Part shown: positions 37,125 to 45,537 of the stretch, piece after piece
Layout: every line of letters begins with the position of its first letter
How positions within the stretch are numbered: position 1 is the first letter of the stretch
Assembly: GCF_014851805.1 (NCBI RefSeq)
Contig: NZ_JACVAK010000001.1
Coordinates: 1,116,001-1,180,000 of the forward strand
Direction of reading: 5' to 3'
From: Pseudoxanthomonas sp. PXM02
GTDB lineage: Bacteria > Pseudomonadota > Gammaproteobacteria > Xanthomonadales > Xanthomonadaceae
Length of the DNA stretch: 64,000 nucleotides
Position numbers and translations under genes: made by a program
The notes under the pieces: model-generated
What the model was told of the DNA's origin: nothing
The model's input: the letters and a program-made list of their open reading frames with translations, nothing else
Databases searched by the model: none

Positions 37125-38366
37125 CTATTGCGAGCGCAGCGCCTCGATGGGATCGAGCTGCGAGGCCTTGCGTGCCGGGTAGTAGCCGAAGAACAGGCCG
37201 GTGGCGATCGAGAAGCCGGCAGCCAGGCCGATGACCTGCCCGTTCAACGCGACCGGCAACTCGCTGAACTTGCCCACCAGCAACGCACCGACCACGCCGA
37301 TCAGGATGCCCAGCACACCGCCGCCCAGCGAGAGCAGCATGGCTTCGGCGAGGAACTGCCGTCGCACGTCACCCGGTCCCGCACCGACCGCCATGCGCAG
37401 GCCGATCTCGCGGATGCGCTCGGTCACCGACACCAGCATGATGTTCATGATGCCGATGCCGCCGACGATCAGCGAAATGGTCGCCACCGCGCCGAGCAGC
37501 AGCGACATCAGCTTGGTGGTCGCGGTACGGGTCGCGACGATCTCGGAGATATTGCGGACGTTGAAGTCGTCCTCTTCGCCCGGATTGATCTTGTGGCGCT
37601 GGCGCAGCAGCGCTTCTACCTCGCCCTGCACGTAGCTGAGGTCCTTGGCATCGGCCACGGTCAGCGCGACCTGCTGCACGGCGCCCGGCGGCAACCCCAT
37701 CGAGCCCATCAGGCGGCGGCGCGCGGTTTCCAGCGGCACCATCATCACGTCGTCCTGGTCCTGCCCGAAGCCGCCCTGCCCCTTCGGCGCTAGCGTGCCC
37801 ACCACGGTGAACGGCACGCGGCCCAGGCGCACGGTCTGGCCGACGCCACTGTCTTCGCCGAACAGCGTGCGTCGCACGGTTTCGCCAAGGATCACCACCT
37901 TGTCGGCGCTGGAGTAATCCTGCGCGTCGAAGCCTTCGCCGTTGGCGATGACCCAGCTGTTGATGTCGAAGAAATCCGCCTGCACACCCTGCCAACTGGT
38001 CGAGGCATTGTTCTCGGCGAACACGATCTGCGTGTTGCCACGCAACGCACCGGCCACGTACTGCACTTCCGGGATCTCGTTGCGGATCGCGTCCACGTCG
38101 CTTTCCTTCAGCGTGTAGAAGCTGCTGGAACTCATGCGTACGCCACCACCGCCAGGACCGCGGCCCGCACCCGGACTGATGTCCAGGCGCTGCGAACCCA
38201 GGCCGGACACCAGCTTGTGGATCTCGGCCTGCGTGCCCTGGCCCACCGACACCATGACGATGACGGCGGCAATGCCGATGATCACACCCAGCGAGGTCAG
38301 TGCGCTGCGCATCCAGTTGCCGCGCAAGGCATGCAACGCGGTGCGCAGGATGTCGGAGAACTTCAT
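37125..38366 (-). CDS. MacB-type ABC transporter permease
   Basis: A 413-residue permease of the MacB/FtsX type: one N-terminal transmembrane helix (about 18-40), a large periplasmic domain (about 45-285) and three C-terminal helices (about 290-400), ending YPARKASQLDPIEALRSQ, the usual MacB-family end. Unlike E. coli MacB, the ATPase is a separate protein. Its ATG overlaps the stop of the ATPase gene by four bases. Likely partner of the MacA-like adaptor two genes upstream and an outer membrane channel encoded elsewhere. Confidence 0.93.
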   Translation of the reverse strand: MKFSDILRTALHALRGNWMRSALTSLGVIIGIAAVIVMVSVGQGTQAEIHKLVSGLGSQRLDISPGAGRGPGGGGVRMSSSSFYTLKESDVDAIRNEIPEVQYVAGALRGNTQIVFAENNASTSWQGVQADFFDINSWVIANGEGFDAQDYSSADKVVILGETVRRTLFGEDSGVGQTVRLGRVPFTVVGTLAPKGQGGFGQDQDDVMMVPLETARRRLMGSMGLPPGAVQQVALTVADAKDLSYVQGEVEALLRQRHKINPGEEDDFNVRNISEIVATRTATTKLMSLLLGAVATISLIVGGIGIMNIMLVSVTERIREIGLRMAVGAGPGDVRRQFLAEAMLLSLGGGVLGILIGVVGALLVGKFSELPVALNGQVIGLAAGFSIATGLFFGYYPARKASQLDPIEALRSQ

Positions 38367-39094
38367 GGCCGGCCTCCCGCGTGGTCCGTGTCTTCGTGCA
38401 GTTCGCCATCGCGCATCACCAGGATGCGGTCGGCATGCGCGGCGACTTCGGCGTCGTGGGTGATCAGGATGACGGTGTGGCCGTCATCGCGCAGGCGCTT
38501 GAACAGCGCCAGGATCTCCTCGCCGGTCTTGCTGTCCAGCGCACCGGTGGGCTCGTCGGCCAGCAGGATCGGCGGCTGGTTGATCAGCGCGCGCGCGATC
38601 GCCACGCGCTGCTGCTGTCCGCCGGAGAGTTCATTGGGGCGATGGCCCGCGCGCTCGGCCAGACCCACCGCGGCCAGCGCCTGGCGCGCACGCTCGGCGC
38701 GCTCGCCGGGCGGCACCTGCGCGTAGCCCAAGGGCATCGCCACGTTCTCCAGCGCGGTCATGCGCGGCAGCAGGTGGAAGCCCTGGAACACGAAGCCGAT
38801 CTTCTCCCGGCGCAGGATAGCCAGTTGCTCCGCGTCGAGTGTGGCCACATCGATGCCGTCGCACAGGTAATGGCCATCACTGGGCGTGTCCAGGCAACCG
38901 ATCAGGTTCATCAGCGTGGACTTGCCCGAACCGGATGGCCCCATGATGGCGACGAAGTCGCCACGGTCTACGCGCATGTCCACGCCACGCAAGGCGACCA
39001 CTTCCGCCTCGGTACCGGCGGAGTACACCTTGCCCAGCGCATGCGTCTGGATGACCGGCACGCGGTCGTCGACCTTCGCGGACGGCATGCTCAT
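38363..39094 (-). CDS. MacB-type ABC transporter ATP-binding protein
   Basis: A 243-residue ATPase of the LolD/MacB class with Walker A GPSGSGKST, Q-loop GFVFQGFHLLPRMTALENV, signature LSGGQQQRVAIARAL, Walker B ILLADEPTGALD and the switch histidine in ITHD. It overlaps the stop of the adaptor gene and the start of the permease gene by four bases each, so the three are made as a coupled set. Confidence 0.95.
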   Translation of the reverse strand: MSMPSAKVDDRVPVIQTHALGKVYSAGTEAEVVALRGVDMRVDRGDFVAIMGPSGSGKSTLMNLIGCLDTPSDGHYLCDGIDVATLDAEQLAILRREKIGFVFQGFHLLPRMTALENVAMPLGYAQVPPGERAERARQALAAVGLAERAGHRPNELSGGQQQRVAIARALINQPPILLADEPTGALDSKTGEEILALFKRLRDDGHTVILITHDAEVAAHADRILVMRDGELHEDTDHAGGRP

Positions 39095-40626
39095 TCCTTC
39101 GCGCGCTCGCCCACGACCACCACATCGCCTTCCTTCACCGCGCCGGACACTTCGGTGCTGGTGCCGTCGCTGGCGCCCACGCGCACCTGCTCCATCTCGG
39201 GCTTGCCGTTGACCAGCTTGTAGATGGGCGCGCGCTTGGCGCCCAGCAATGTGCGCAGTTCGCCATCCCAGCGCTGCTTCTGCTGATCGTCCAGGGTGGC
39301 GCGGAACGGCGCGAAATCCTGCTGCATGCGCTCGGCCATGCGCTGGCGGATCTGCGCTTGCATGGCGCCGCCGCCACTGCTGTTGCCGCCGGGACGCGGG
39401 CCACCGCCCGGTCCACCGAACATGCTCGCGCCACCGCGCTGCTGCGCCTGCGCCGCACGCGCGGCCTGGCGCTCGCGCAATGCCGCCAGCGCGGTGTCGA
39501 ACGCGGCCTGCTGTTCCGGCTTCAGCTGCAGGCTGCCGGCCACGCGCACCAGGTCGTCACTGACGCCGCTGCCGCCTCGGTTCTGGCCGCCCTGCGGCGC
39601 CTGCGTGGTGGCCGTCGCGTTGGCTTCCTCGCCGGTCGGCTTGTAGCGCAGCGCGGCGTTGGAGATCTTCAGGATGTTGTCGCGCTTGCTGACCTCGATC
39701 TCGGCGTTGACCGTCAGGCCCGGCAGCAGCGTGCCATCGCTGTTGTCCACGCTGACCACCACCGGATAGGTCACCACGTTGCTGGTGGTGGTGGCCGACA
39801 GGCGCACCTGCTGCACCTCGCCGCGGAACTGGCGATCGGCGAAGGCGTCGACAGTGAACGATACCGCCTGCCCGACCTTGACCTGGCCGATATCGGCCTC
39901 GTCGACGGCCAGTTCGATCTTCATCTTCGACAGGTCTTCGGCGATGGTGAACAGTTCCGGCGCCTGCAGGCTGGCGGCCACGGTCTGGCCCGGCTCGATG
40001 GTGCGGGTCAGCACCACGCCGTCGACGGGCGAACGGATGACGGTGCGGTCCAGGTTGACGCGGGTGGTCTGGGTGGACGCCGTCTGCTGGCGGATTGACG
40101 CCTGCGCCGCGTTGACCTGTGCGCGCGCCTGGTCGCGCGCGGCGCGGGCCAGGTCGACGTCGCTCTGCGCGACCAGCTTCTGCGTGCCGAGGTCGGCCTT
40201 GCGCGTGTAATCGAGTTCGGCATTCGCCAGCGTGGCCTGCGCCTGCTTCAGGCTGGCCTGGGCGTTGGCGATCTGCGCATTGCCCTGTTCGATCTGCGCC
40301 TCGTAGGTGCTGGGATCGATGCGCGCCAGCACCTCGCCCTTCTTCACCTCGCTGTTGTAGTCGACCAGCACGTCGGTGACCTGGCCGGAGATCTGGCTGC
40401 CGACGGTGACGGTGGAAATGGCGCTCAGGGTGCCGGTGGCCGAGATGGCCACGCGTATGTCGCCGCGCTCGACGGTCGCGGTGCGATAGGCGCTCTCGGC
40501 GCCGTCGGCCTTGCGTGCGGTCCAGTACCACGCCCCAGCACCGAGGATCGCGACAACAGCGACCCCGAGCAGGATCTTGGGCAGGGGGGATTTCTTGCGG
40601 GGGGCGGTGCGTGCTGGCTGGCTCAT
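39091..40626 (-). CDS. MacA-like periplasmic adaptor with a large insert
   Basis: A 511-residue membrane fusion protein: N-terminal inner membrane helix (about 18-34), lipoyl half-motifs around the coiled-coil hairpin (about 105-190), beta-barrel (about 225-310) and membrane-proximal domain ending in KEGDVVVVGERAKE. MacA of E. coli has 371 residues. The excess lies at about 331-465: a Gln/Gly/Pro-rich segment with two motifs resembling the LTxxQ elements of Spy/CpxP chaperones (LQLKPEQQAAFDTAL at 366-380, and LDDQQKQRWDGEL at 445-457). First gene of the transporter operon, downstream of a kinase gene. Confidence 0.9.
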   Translation of the reverse strand: MSQPARTAPRKKSPLPKILLGVAVVAILGAGAWYWTARKADGAESAYRTATVERGDIRVAISATGTLSAISTVTVGSQISGQVTDVLVDYNSEVKKGEVLARIDPSTYEAQIEQGNAQIANAQASLKQAQATLANAELDYTRKADLGTQKLVAQSDVDLARAARDQARAQVNAAQASIRQQTASTQTTRVNLDRTVIRSPVDGVVLTRTIEPGQTVAASLQAPELFTIAEDLSKMKIELAVDEADIGQVKVGQAVSFTVDAFADRQFRGEVQQVRLSATTTSNVVTYPVVVSVDNSDGTLLPGLTVNAEIEVSKRDNILKISNAALRYKPTGEEANATATTQAPQGGQNRGGSGVSDDLVRVAGSLQLKPEQQAAFDTALAALRERQAARAAQAQQRGGASMFGGPGGGPRPGGNSSGGGAMQAQIRQRMAERMQQDFAPFRATLDDQQKQRWDGELRTLLGAKRAPIYKLVNGKPEMEQVRVGASDGTSTEVSGAVKEGDVVVVGERAKE

Positions 40627-40642
40627 GCAGTGAGTCGGCTTG

Positions 40643-40670
40643 GAGAGTGGGGAGTCGGGAACGGGAACGC
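40643..40670. repeat. short GGGAA-type direct repeats
   Basis: Imperfect repeats of a GGGAGTCGGGAACGGGAAC type in the 96-base gap between the kinase and adaptor genes. Similar G-rich iterated units occur between genes in Xanthomonas relatives; here only about three copies are present and they may be chance. Confidence 0.3.
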
Positions 40671-40722
40671 GCCGGAGGCCGCCGCGTTGACAGCCTGCGG
40701 CGCCGGTCAGTTCCCGTATAGA

Positions 40723-41994
40723 TTACGGAACGAAGCGGATCGTCGCCGTGGTTCCGCGTCCCAGCTCGCTGTCGAGCTCGATCTTCCAGCCGAAGCGGTC
40801 GCACAGGCGACTGACGATGGACAGCCCGAGGCCGCTGCCGTGCGGGCGCGAGGGATCGGCCCGATAGAAGGGTTCGAACACCCGCTGCATCGACTCGGCC
40901 GACATGCCGATGCCGGTGTCCCGCACGACCACACGGTCCGGCTCCAGCAGCACGTCGATGCGACCGCGGTCGGTATAGGCGCAGGCGTTGCGCAGCAGGT
41001 TGCTGACCACCACTTGGAACACGCGCGGCGGCGCATGCAGGCGCGGGCGCGCATGCAGCGTGACCTCCAGGTCGACCGGCTTGTTGAGCAGCAGCGTGCG
41101 CGCGTTCTCGGCTTCGTCCATCACGATGTCGGCGACGTCGAAGTCCTCGCTCTGCGGTTCCACCTCGGCCTCGCGGGCGAGGATCAGGAAGGCGTCGATC
41201 ACCGCTTCCATGTCGCGACCCGCGCGCTGGATGCGTTGCAGGGCACGCGCGACGCGCGGCGGCGAATCCTCCGCCATGCCCATGTCGGTGGCCACGCGGA
41301 TGACCGTCAGCGGCGTCCGCAACTCATGGCTGGCATCACGGGTGAAGTCGCGTTCGCGCGCGACGTGTGCGCTGACGCGCTGGGCCAGCCCGTGCAGCGC
41401 GGCGGCCAACTGGCGTGCTTCGCCCTGCACATCGTTCGGCAGGCGATCGGCGGCCAGGGCACTGACGTCGGGGCGGCGCGGGTCCCACTCGGACACCTGC
41501 CGCGCCAGCCAGCTGACCGGCGACACCAGCCGCTTGGACGCGCGATAGGTCAGCCACGACACCAGATAGATCGCGACCAGGGTCATGATGATCGGCACCG
41601 TGCCGAAGTAGAACGCCAGCCGCTCGGCCTGCGAGCGCAGGAAGACCAGGTACAGGCGACCCTGCGGCTGCTCGTCGACCAGCACCAGCAGGTCGTCGGC
41701 CTTCAGCTCGTGGAAGCCCGGGGTGAGATCGCGCAGGTTTTCGGGCAGCACCAGGTTGGAGTGCCCCTTCACCACCAGGTAGCCGCGCAGATTGAAGGTG
41801 TTCGGCGGCGGTTGCGCCGTGCTGGCGCTGTAGAGCTCCCAGAAATGCGCGGCTTCTTCCTGCAGCGCGGTGTTCATCAGGCTGTGCTTGATGACCGCCG
41901 AAATCAGGTAGACGCCCAGCACGATAGCCAGGCTGACCATCACGGCCTGCAGGATGAAGGCGATCCTGAGTTTGCGGGGCAGGCCTTGGCGCAT
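40723..41994 (-). CDS. sensor histidine kinase
   Basis: A 423-residue inner membrane kinase: transmembrane helices at about 11-34 and 130-150 enclose a periplasmic sensor of about 95 residues. A linker that looks like a poorly conserved HAMP region follows (about 152-210). The dimerisation helix DASHELRTPLTVIR carries the phospho-acceptor His223. ATP-binding boxes are visible as NLLRNACAY (N), VVRDTGIGM (G1), FEPFYRADP (F) and GSGLGLSIV (G2). The response regulator gene is 49 bases upstream on the same strand. Its signal is unknown; the adjacent MacAB-type genes suggest it senses an exported compound. Confidence 0.93.
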   Translation of the reverse strand: MRQGLPRKLRIAFILQAVMVSLAIVLGVYLISAVIKHSLMNTALQEEAAHFWELYSASTAQPPPNTFNLRGYLVVKGHSNLVLPENLRDLTPGFHELKADDLLVLVDEQPQGRLYLVFLRSQAERLAFYFGTVPIIMTLVAIYLVSWLTYRASKRLVSPVSWLARQVSEWDPRRPDVSALAADRLPNDVQGEARQLAAALHGLAQRVSAHVARERDFTRDASHELRTPLTVIRVATDMGMAEDSPPRVARALQRIQRAGRDMEAVIDAFLILAREAEVEPQSEDFDVADIVMDEAENARTLLLNKPVDLEVTLHARPRLHAPPRVFQVVVSNLLRNACAYTDRGRIDVLLEPDRVVVRDTGIGMSAESMQRVFEPFYRADPSRPHGSGLGLSIVSRLCDRFGWKIELDSELGRGTTATIRFVP

Positions 41995-42043
41995 GGGAGG
42001 TCGTCGGGCGAAGGCGGGAGTATGCCGCGCGCCGACGGGCGGG

Positions 42044-42745
42044 TCAGCCGATGTCGGCGATACGGTAGCCCGCGCTCTGCACGGTATGCAGCAGCGGCTT
42101 GTCGAACGGCTTGTCGATTACCTTGCGCAGGTTGTACAGGTGGCTGCGCAGCGTGTCCGAATCCGGCAGTCCGTTGCCCCAGATCTCGCGCTCGATCTCC
42201 TGGCGCGTCACGACGCGCGGCGACTCGCGCATCAGGATCGTCAGCAGGCGCAGGCCGATCGGCGAGAGCATCAGTTCGGTGCCGCCGCGGGTGGCGCGCA
42301 TGCTGACCGGATCGAGCACCAGGTCGGCGACTTTCAGCACTTCGGCACCCACCTGGCGGCGCTCGCGGCGGATCAGCGCTCGCAGGCGGGCTTCCAGTTC
42401 CTGGATCGCGAACGGCTTGGTCAGGTAGTCGTCGGCGCCGGAGCTCAGGCCGGTCAGCTTGTCGTCCAGGGTGTCGCGCGCGGTCAGCATCAGCACCGGC
42501 GTGGACTTGCGCGCCTCGGTGCGCAGCCGCTTGCAGACTTCCATGCCGTCCAGGCGCGGCAGCATCAGGTCGAGTACCAGCACGTCGTAGCTGTTCTCCA
42601 CCGCCAGGCGGTAACCGTCCAGGCCGTCGGTGGCGTAGTCGACTTCGAAACCGCGACCTTCCAGATACTCCCCGATCATCTCGGAGATATTGCGGTTGTC
42701 TTCCACCACCAGCACCAGACCCGCGGTTTCCTGACTGTGTCGCAT
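42044..42745 (-). CDS. OmpR/PhoB-type response regulator
   Basis: A 233-residue two-component regulator: receiver domain (about 9-125) with acidic pocket VEDNRN, phospho-acceptor Asp59 in LVLDLMLPRLDG and Lys in YLTKPF; C-terminal winged helix (about 135-230) with SPIGLRLLTILM, DSDTLRSHLYNLRKVID and VQSAGYRIA. AAAGGAG stands before the ATG. It heads the minus-strand series regulator-kinase-adaptor-ATPase-permease and probably controls all of it. Confidence 0.93.
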   Translation of the reverse strand: MRHSQETAGLVLVVEDNRNISEMIGEYLEGRGFEVDYATDGLDGYRLAVENSYDVLVLDLMLPRLDGMEVCKRLRTEARKSTPVLMLTARDTLDDKLTGLSSGADDYLTKPFAIQELEARLRALIRRERRQVGAEVLKVADLVLDPVSMRATRGGTELMLSPIGLRLLTILMRESPRVVTRQEIEREIWGNGLPDSDTLRSHLYNLRKVIDKPFDKPLLHTVQSAGYRIADIG

Positions 42746-42780
42746 GACGGCTCCTTTGAAAAGGCTTCAGGTTTGTGAAA

Positions 42781-42798
42781 CTACCGGGGCACCGGTAG
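42781..42798. promoter_or_regulatory. inverted repeat in the regulator/DUF486 divergent gap
   Basis: CTACCGG and CCGGTAG form a perfect 7-bp dyad around GGCA, 36 bases upstream of the regulator start and 81 bases upstream of the DUF486 gene. It may be an operator for either gene; OmpR-type regulators usually prefer direct repeats, so autoregulation through it is not assured. Confidence 0.4.
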
Positions 42799-42878
42799 AC
42801 ACCGCGTGAAGACGCCCTTTCCATTCAGCCAGCAGTTGGGATTACGCTTCGCCCTCCTCTCCCGACGGCGCCCCCGCC

Positions 42879-43217
42879 ATGCTCGAACGCGTCCTGCCTC
42901 TCGCCCTGCTGCTGGCGTCCAACGTCTTCATGACCTTCGCCTGGTACGGGCACCTGAAATACAAGTCGGCACCCCTGTTCGTGGTGATCCTGGCCAGCTG
43001 GGGCATCGCCTTCTTCGAGTACACGCTGATGGTGCCGGCCAACCGCATGGGCAGCGCGGTCTATTCGGTGGTGCAGCTGAAGACGATCCAGGAAATCCTG
43101 ACCCTGCTGGTCTTCGCCGGTTTCAGCACCTGGTACCTGGGCCAGCCGCTGAAGTGGAACCACTACGCGGCCTTCGCGCTGATCGTGGGCGCGGCATTCC
43201 TGATGTTCTACGAGTAA
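42879..43217 (+). CDS. DUF486 membrane protein
   Basis: A 112-residue protein with four transmembrane helices (about 5-23, 31-48, 65-86, 92-110), the size and layout of DUF486, a member of the drug/metabolite transporter superfamily at small-multidrug-resistance scale. It has FMTFAWYGHLKYK and the conserved FFEYTLMVPANRMG. The substrate is unknown. The ATG lacks a good Shine-Dalgarno. It is convergent with the Mpo1-like gene, ten bases apart. Confidence 0.87.
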   Translation: MLERVLPLALLLASNVFMTFAWYGHLKYKSAPLFVVILASWGIAFFEYTLMVPANRMGSAVYSVVQLKTIQEILTLLVFAGFSTWYLGQPLKWNHYAAFALIVGAAFLMFYE

Positions 43218-43227
43218 GGCGTTGAGG

Positions 43228-43530
43228 TCAGAACCGGATCTTGCCGGTGAGGATGTCCTTGAACATCACCCAGTCGCCGGCAAAGGAATAGAACGGGTGT
43301 TTGAAGGTGGCCGGCCGGTTCTTCTCGAAGAAGAAGTGGCCCACCCAGGCGAAGCCGTAGCCGCAGAACAGCGCCGCGAGCAGCCACCACGCGTTGCGCT
43401 CGACGATGGCCAGCACCAGCAGCGCCAGCACGCCGCAGCTGCCGATGAAGTGCAGGCGCCGCGAGGTGCGGTTGCTGTGCTCGTTGAGGTAGAACGGATA
43501 GAACTCGCGGAAGCTGGCGAAGCGGCTCAT
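43228..43530 (-). CDS. Mpo1-like (DUF962) membrane protein
   Basis: A 100-residue protein with the ATG at 43530 chosen over one 12 bases upstream. It has the DUF962/YGL010w pattern: FYPFYLNEHSN, RRLHFIGSCG and WVGHFFFEKNRPATFKHP, with conserved histidines that in yeast Mpo1 bind iron for alpha-oxidation of 2-hydroxy fatty acids. Two or three membrane helices surround these motifs. Activity in bacteria is inferred. GAGGGGAC precedes the start. Confidence 0.85.
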   Translation of the reverse strand: MSRFASFREFYPFYLNEHSNRTSRRLHFIGSCGVLALLVLAIVERNAWWLLAALFCGYGFAWVGHFFFEKNRPATFKHPFYSFAGDWVMFKDILTGKIRF

Positions 43531-43546
43531 GTCCCCTCCCACAGGG

Positions 43547-43870
43547 TCAGGCGGCGCGTGGCGCGAACATGATCACCGCCATGCCGGCCAGGCACAAGCC
43601 AGCGCCGAGCAGGTCCCAGCGCGTCGGCTTCACCGCGTCCACCGCCCACAGCCATGCGATCGCCATGGTGACGTAGACGCCGCCGTAGGCTGCATAGACA
43701 CGGCCCGACGCCGTGGGATGCAGCGTCAGCAACCAGGCGAACAGTGCCAGGCTGGCCGCCGCCGGCACCAGCAGCCACACGCTGCCTTCCTTGCGCAGCC
43801 ACAGGTACGGCAGATAGCAGCCGACGATCTCGGCCAGCGCGGTGACGAGGAACAGCAGCAGGGTCTTCAT
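43547..43870 (-). CDS. YnfA family (UPF0060) membrane protein
   Basis: A 107-residue protein with four helices and the YnfA hallmarks [30 protein letters not shown] and [12 protein letters not shown]. Related YnfA proteins act as small multidrug-resistance type exporters in Shigella. A TAGGCT hexamer on the coding strand (43877-43882) lies six bases before the ATG, with no Shine-Dalgarno, another possible leaderless start. It is followed by the Mpo1-like gene on the same strand. Confidence 0.9.
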   Translation of the reverse strand: MKTLLLFLVTALAEIVGCYLPYLWLRKEGSVWLLVPAAASLALFAWLLTLHPTASGRVYAAYGGVYVTMAIAWLWAVDAVKPTRWDLLGAGLCLAGMAVIMFAPRAA

Positions 43871-43895
43871 GCGGCAAGCCTACCGCAGGCACGCG

Positions 43896-44723
43896 TCAGT
43901 CCGGCGAGCGCTCTTCGACCTTCACCCGGGCCCACAGCGCCTCCTGCTGCTCCAGCGACAGCGCGGACATGGTGGTGCCGTCCTCGGCAGCCAACGCTTC
44001 CATCGCACGGAACCGACGCTCGAACTTCAGGTTGGCGCGGCGCAGTGCGCCGCCCACATCGACCTTGGCATGGCGCGCCAGGTTGGCGGCGACGAACAGC
44101 AGGTCGCCGATCTCGTCTTCGAGCCGCACATCGCGCTCGGGCGATGGCGCGGCCGCGAGTTCGACACGGACTTCGTCGATTTCCTCATGCAGCTTGTCGA
44201 TCACCGGCGCCGTGCCCGGCCAGTCGAAGCCCACGCGCGCCGCGCGCGACTGCAGCTTCACCGCGCGCTGCCATTCGGGCAACCCGCGCGAAACACCCGC
44301 GAGCGCGGAGTTATCTTCCTCACCTGCCGCCTTGCGCTCGGCGGCCTTGATCGCTTCCCAGTTGACCGTCTGGGCTTCGGCATCGGCGAACGAGGCATCG
44401 CCGAACACGTGCGGATGACGCCTCACCATCTTGTCGCAGATCGCATCGACGACGTCACCGAACGCGAACGCACCCTGCTCCTGCGCCATCTGCGCATGGA
44501 AGACGACCTGCAGCAGCAGGTCGCCCAGTTCGTCCTTCAGCGCCGGCATGTCGCCACGATCGATGGCATCGGCGACCTCGTAGGCCTCTTCCACCGTGTA
44601 CGGCGCGATGGTCGAGAAGTCCTGCTCCAGATCCCACGGGCAACCGCCGTCGGGATCGCGCAGGCGGGCCATGATGGCCAGCAGCCGCGCGATGTCGCCG
44701 TCATGCGCTGCGGGCATGTCCAT
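43896..44723 (-). CDS. mazG: nucleoside triphosphate pyrophosphohydrolase MazG
   Basis: Hydrolyses NTPs and dNTPs to monophosphates and pyrophosphate, a house-cleaning function. The 275-residue protein has two MazG repeats: RDPDGGCPWDLEQDFSTIAP with EEAYEVADAI and ELGDLLLQVVFHAQ in the first, and KLHEEIDEVRVEL with EIGDLLFVAANLARH in the second. These hold the metal-binding E-x-x-E ... E-x-x-D residues. It overlaps the end of cysQ by 23 bases, so they are coupled. No mazEF genes are present. Confidence 0.95.
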   Translation of the reverse strand: MDMPAAHDGDIARLLAIMARLRDPDGGCPWDLEQDFSTIAPYTVEEAYEVADAIDRGDMPALKDELGDLLLQVVFHAQMAQEQGAFAFGDVVDAICDKMVRRHPHVFGDASFADAEAQTVNWEAIKAAERKAAGEEDNSALAGVSRGLPEWQRAVKLQSRAARVGFDWPGTAPVIDKLHEEIDEVRVELAAAPSPERDVRLEDEIGDLLFVAANLARHAKVDVGGALRRANLKFERRFRAMEALAAEDGTTMSALSLEQQEALWARVKVEERSPD

Positions 44724-45537
44724 TCGTGTCGTCCTGCGCCTGCGCCAGCCAGGTCCGCCACGGCAGCGTCATGTCGCCCAGCGCGACGAAGTCGCCGTTG
44801 AGCAGCGTCTCGCGGCGGTTGTAGCGGAACGCGCGACCATCCGGCGCCAACAGCGCGCCACCGGCGGCTTCCAGTACGCACTGTGCGGCGGCCGTATCCC
44901 ACTCGCTGGTCGGGCCGAAGCGCGGGTAGACGTCGAGCGTGCCCTCGGCGATGCGGCAGAACTTCAACGAGGAACCCAGCGCGACCGTCTCGATATCGCC
45001 CATGCCGTCGAGGAATGCCTGCGTGCGCGCGTCGCGGTGCGAGCGGCTGGCGGCGACCTTCAGCGCGCCCGTGGCAGGCGCACGCGTGCGGATCTGCGCG
45101 TCCACGTCGCCGACGCGGCGATAGGCATTGCGGCCCTGCCGCGCATGCCAGGTCTCACCGGTCACCGGTGCGTGTACGACGCCGAAGATGGGTTCGTTCT
45201 GTTCGATCAGCGCGATGTTCACGGTGAACTCGCCATTGCGCTTGATGAATTCGCGCGTGCCATCCAGCGGATCCACCAGCCAGTAGGTCGGCCACTGGCT
45301 GCGCTCGGACCATGGGATGTCGGCGGCTTCCTCCGACAGCACCGGCCACTGCGGGGTCAGCCGGCGCAAACCGTCGGTGATCGCCTGGTGGGCGGCCATG
45401 TCGGCAGCGGTCAACGGGCTGTCGTCGTTCTTGCGCTGCACGTCGAAGGCGTTTGCGTACACGGCCATGATGGCCTGGCCCGCTTCGCGGGCGATGACGA
45501 TGACGGCTTCGTGCAGGTCGGCGGTCATCCGGCTCAT
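44701..45537 (-). CDS. cysQ: 3'(2'),5'-bisphosphate nucleotidase CysQ
   Basis: Magnesium-dependent phosphatase removing PAP, the by-product of sulfate assimilation. With the ATG at 45537 it has 278 residues. It shows the inositol-monophosphatase-fold motifs LSEEAADIPW, DPLDGTREFI and WDTAAAQCVLEAAGG, and DSPLTAADMAAH near the N-terminus. The start overlaps the nudE stop by four bases (ATGA), which fixes it. E. coli keeps cysQ and nudE apart, but this nudE-cysQ-mazG order recurs in related bacteria. Confidence 0.94.
   Translation of the reverse strand: MSRMTADLHEAVIVIAREAGQAIMAVYANAFDVQRKNDDSPLTAADMAAHQAITDGLRRLTPQWPVLSEEAADIPWSERSQWPTYWLVDPLDGTREFIKRNGEFTVNIALIEQNEPIFGVVHAPVTGETWHARQGRNAYRRVGDVDAQIRTRAPATGALKVAASRSHRDARTQAFLDGMGDIETVALGSSLKFCRIAEGTLDVYPRFGPTSEWDTAAAQCVLEAAGGALLAPDGRAFRYNRRETLLNGDFVALGDMTLPWRTWLAQAQDDTNGHARSA

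Noticed and set aside
44702..44704. Four-base ATGA overlap as the mazG start
   Set aside because: An ATG does overlap the cysQ stop at this site, but it is out of frame with mazG; the mazG start is at 44723 or 44717.
43896..44723. Toxin-antitoxin system around mazG
   Set aside because: MazG here is the two-domain house-cleaning pyrophosphohydrolase, coupled to cysQ; no mazE or mazF is present.
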